In this document: piece after piece, positions 62,241 to 64,000 of the stretch
How positions within the stretch are numbered: position 1 is the first letter of the stretch
How the letters are laid out: each line of letters begins with the position of its first letter
Source: Flexibacter flexilis DSM 6793
Lineage (GTDB): Bacteria; Bacteroidota; Bacteroidia; Cytophagales; Flexibacteraceae
Assembly: GCF_900112255.1 (NCBI RefSeq)
Contig: NZ_FOLE01000007.1
Coordinates: 186,001 to 250,000 of the forward strand
Reading direction: 5' to 3'
Length of the DNA stretch: 64,000 nucleotides
Translations under genes and position numbers: made by a program
Notes under the pieces: generated by a model
Databases searched by the model: none
What the model was told of the DNA's origin: nothing
Seen by the model: only the letters and a program-made list of their open reading frames with translations

Positions 62241-62681
62241 ATGGCAACAACTAAAATTCATTTTTTTGCGGAGGAAATAGAATTTACACTTCCTCAAAAG
62301 CAAAAGCACCGCGAATGGCTACTAAACTTAGCCAAAGAAGAAGGCTTTCAGGTCAGAGAGCTTAATTATATTTTTTGCGACGATGAGTATTTGCACAAAA
62401 TAAACGTGGAGTATCTTGACCACGACACACTAACCGATATCATTACATTTGATAACTCGGAGGTAAAAGGCAAAATCGAGGGAGACATTTTCATAAGCGT
62501 GGACAGAGTAAAAGAAAATGCAGGGCTTTTTCAGGGGACATTTGAAAACGAAATGAGGCGCATTTTAGCACATGGGCTTCTTCATCTTTGTGGATACAAA
62601 GACAAAAGCGAACAAGAAGAGCAATTAATGCGCCAAAAAGAGAGTCATTATATCGAAAAAATTTCCACGTGGAACACTTGA
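62241..62681 (+). CDS. ybeY: rRNA maturation endoribonuclease YbeY
   Basis: YbeY processes the 16S rRNA end and takes part in ribosome quality control. The 146-residue protein has the family segment TDIITF and the metal site HGLLHLCGYKDK. In E. coli the site is H-x3-H-x5-H; here the third position (after GYK) is Asp in place of His, a variant I recall in Bacteroidota relatives. Length is normal. mnmG follows on the same strand. Confidence 0.94.
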   Translation: MATTKIHFFAEEIEFTLPQKQKHREWLLNLAKEEGFQVRELNYIFCDDEYLHKINVEYLDHDTLTDIITFDNSEVKGKIEGDIFISVDRVKENAGLFQGTFENEMRRILAHGLLHLCGYKDKSEQEEQLMRQKESHYIEKISTWNT

Positions 62682-62761
62682 TTTATGATTTAATATCCAC
62701 GTTTCACAGTACTTGATACGTGAAATTTTAATGATAATCAGCGAAAAAGGCTTTTTTGTAT

Positions 62762-62769
62762 TACCTTTG
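62762..62769 (+). promoter_or_regulatory. -7 promoter element of mnmG
   Basis: TACCTTTG fits TAnnTTTG; no TTTG at 19 bases. The leader to the mnmG ATG would be about 95 bases. Confidence 0.5.
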
Positions 62770-62870
62770 TAGAAAGAAAAGGCGTACAATTAAAGCCTTT
62801 TTTACGTTTATATACTGTAATCATTTTACGGTACCAGTACAATCAGAAACAATTTTCATTTCGCAGATAT

Positions 62871-64000
62871 ATGTTTAAAGAATATGATGTAATTGTGGTA
62901 GGGGCAGGCCACGCGGGTTGTGAAGCCGCAGCCGCAGCCGCTACGATGGGTTCGTCGGTGTTGCTTATCACCATGAACATGAATACAATTGCTCAAATGT
63001 CCTGCAACCCTGCAATGGGTGGCGTGGCCAAAGGGCAAATTGTGAGAGAAATAGATGCTTTGGGCGGGCTTTCTGGAATCATCACGGACAAATCCATGAT
63101 ACAATTCCGTATGCTCAATCTGTCCAAAGGCCCTGCCATGTGGAGTCCACGTGCTCAAAGCGACCGTATGCGCTTTACAGAAGAATGGCGTTTGGCTTTA
63201 GAACGCAACCCAAATGTAGATTTTTGGCAAGAAATGGCCGCAGGTTTGGTGGTCAAAAACAATAAAGTAGTTGGGGTTCGGACGTCAATGGGAATAGAGA
63301 TTTCAGGAAAATCGGTCGTTTTAACTAACGGTACATTCCTGAATGGCGTGATTCATATCGGAGAAAAACAGTTTGGTGGAGGTCGTGCAGCCGAAAAGGC
63401 AGCATCGGGAATCACCGAACAACTTGTTGAATTGGGCTTTGAAAGCGGAAGAATGAAGACAGGAACACCGCCGCGCGTAGATGGGAGAAGCCTGCATTAC
63501 GACCGAATGGAAGAACAATTTGGCGATGAAAACCCTTCTAAGTTCTCTTATTCGGACGAAACAAGCCCGCTAAAGGAGCAAAGAAGTTGCTTTATCACTT
63601 ATACCAATCACCAAGTACATGAGGTTTTGCGTACAGGGTTTGAAAAATCACCGATGTTTGCAGGCCGTATTCAGGGCAGAGGGCCTCGTTATTGCCCTTC
63701 GGTAGAAGATAAAATCAACCGTTTTGCAGACAAAGACCGTCATCAAATCTTCGTAGAACCCGAAGGCTGGAACACAGTAGAGATTTATGTAAATGGATTT
63801 TCGACTTCATTGCCCGAAGATGTGCAGTACAAAGCCCTTCGTTTGATACCAGGTTTTGAAGATGCGCGTATGTTTAGGCCAGGTTATGCCATCGAATACG
63901 ATTATTTTCCGCCGACCCAACTCAAAAATACGTTGGAAACGCACCTTATCGAAAACCTTTATTTCGCTGGGCAAATCAACGGAACGACAGGTTACGAAGA
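62871..64000 (+). CDS. mnmG: tRNA uridine-5-carboxymethylaminomethyl modification enzyme MnmG, N-terminal part
   Basis: From ATG 62871 the frame runs 376 codons to the window edge (full length is usually near 620). Marks: FAD-binding VVGAGHAGCEAA, the MSCNPAMGGVAKGQ block, KTGTPPRVDG, GPRYCPSVEDK and GQINGTTGYE. MnmG with MnmE modifies U34 of several tRNAs. The C-terminal domain lies outside the window. Confidence 0.97.
   Translation, partial: MFKEYDVIVVGAGHAGCEAAAAAATMGSSVLLITMNMNTIAQMSCNPAMGGVAKGQIVREIDALGGLSGIITDKSMIQFRMLNLSKGPAMWSPRAQSDRMRFTEEWRLALERNPNVDFWQEMAAGLVVKNNKVVGVRTSMGIEISGKSVVLTNGTFLNGVIHIGEKQFGGGRAAEKAASGITEQLVELGFESGRMKTGTPPRVDGRSLHYDRMEEQFGDENPSKFSYSDETSPLKEQRSCFITYTNHQVHEVLRTGFEKSPMFAGRIQGRGPRYCPSVEDKINRFADKDRHQIFVEPEGWNTVEIYVNGFSTSLPEDVQYKALRLIPGFEDARMFRPGYAIEYDYFPPTQLKNTLETHLIENLYFAGQINGTTGYE

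Overview
The window looks like chromosomal DNA of a gliding-type Bacteroidota, most likely Cytophagales. Evidence: type IX secretion C-terminal sorting domains of both A type and gliding-motility (B) type, a six-gene alternative complex III cluster fused to cytochrome oxidase genes, SusC-like TonB receptor leader domains, almost no Shine-Dalgarno sequences, and promoters of the Bacteroidota form TTTG-N19-TAnnTTTG. No phage, insertion sequence, CRISPR array or rRNA gene is visible. Genus cannot be fixed from the sequence alone.

Layout. 1-16.0 kb (minus strand): one long respiratory block transcribed right to left from a near-perfect promoter at 15973-16003: actA-B-C-D-E-F (quinol:cytochrome c oxidoreductase), then ctaC, ctaD, ctaA, ctaB, two subunit III genes, subunit IV and a SCO1-type copper chaperone that runs off the left edge. 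16.2-25.3 kb (minus): sirtuin deacylase, sucD, a secreted protein with a large internal duplication, hemC, clpS and an OmpA/PD40/LysM envelope protein. 25.6-28.5 kb (plus): a periplasmic-propeller sensor kinase. 28.8-32.95 kb (minus): an iron-uptake locus (TonB siderophore receptor, PepSY reductase-like membrane protein, DUF2798 protein) with two matching palindromic operators. 33.2-37.2 kb: radical SAM/SPASM protein, AarF/UbiB kinase and an uncharacterised two-gene unit. 37.3 kb: a tRNA with CAU anticodon and its promoter and terminator. 37.7-45.2 kb: a GH3-plus-serine-hydrolase fusion, a gliding-motility C-terminal domain protein, VanZ, NodB-type deacetylase and lptC. 45.5-57 kb (mostly plus): TetR regulator, trpD, an orphan FecCD permease, a PTPS/QueD protein, lpxB, an eight-repeat Ig-like secreted protein, a TPR protein, and a TetR-TolC pair without the rest of an efflux pump. 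57-64 kb: peroxiredoxin-like protein, nuoC-hypothetical-mazG, RDD protein-pyrD, phosphosulfolactate synthase, ybeY and the first 376 codons of mnmG.

How it works together. The left third encodes an aerobic electron-transfer chain from menaquinol to oxygen with its own heme A synthesis (ctaA, ctaB) and copper delivery (SCO1). The rest is a mixture of housekeeping and envelope genes typical of the group. No convincing new multi-gene system (for example a defence island) is present. The most worthwhile leads are the tandem operators of the iron receptor, the uncharacterised gene pair at 35993-37228, the mosaic internal duplication at 18536-20443, the phosphosulfolactate synthase (possible sulfonolipid precursor route), the eight-repeat secreted protein, and histidine-rich tails shared by several respiratory subunits. 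All function calls are from reading the translated sequence and family memory; no searches were run.
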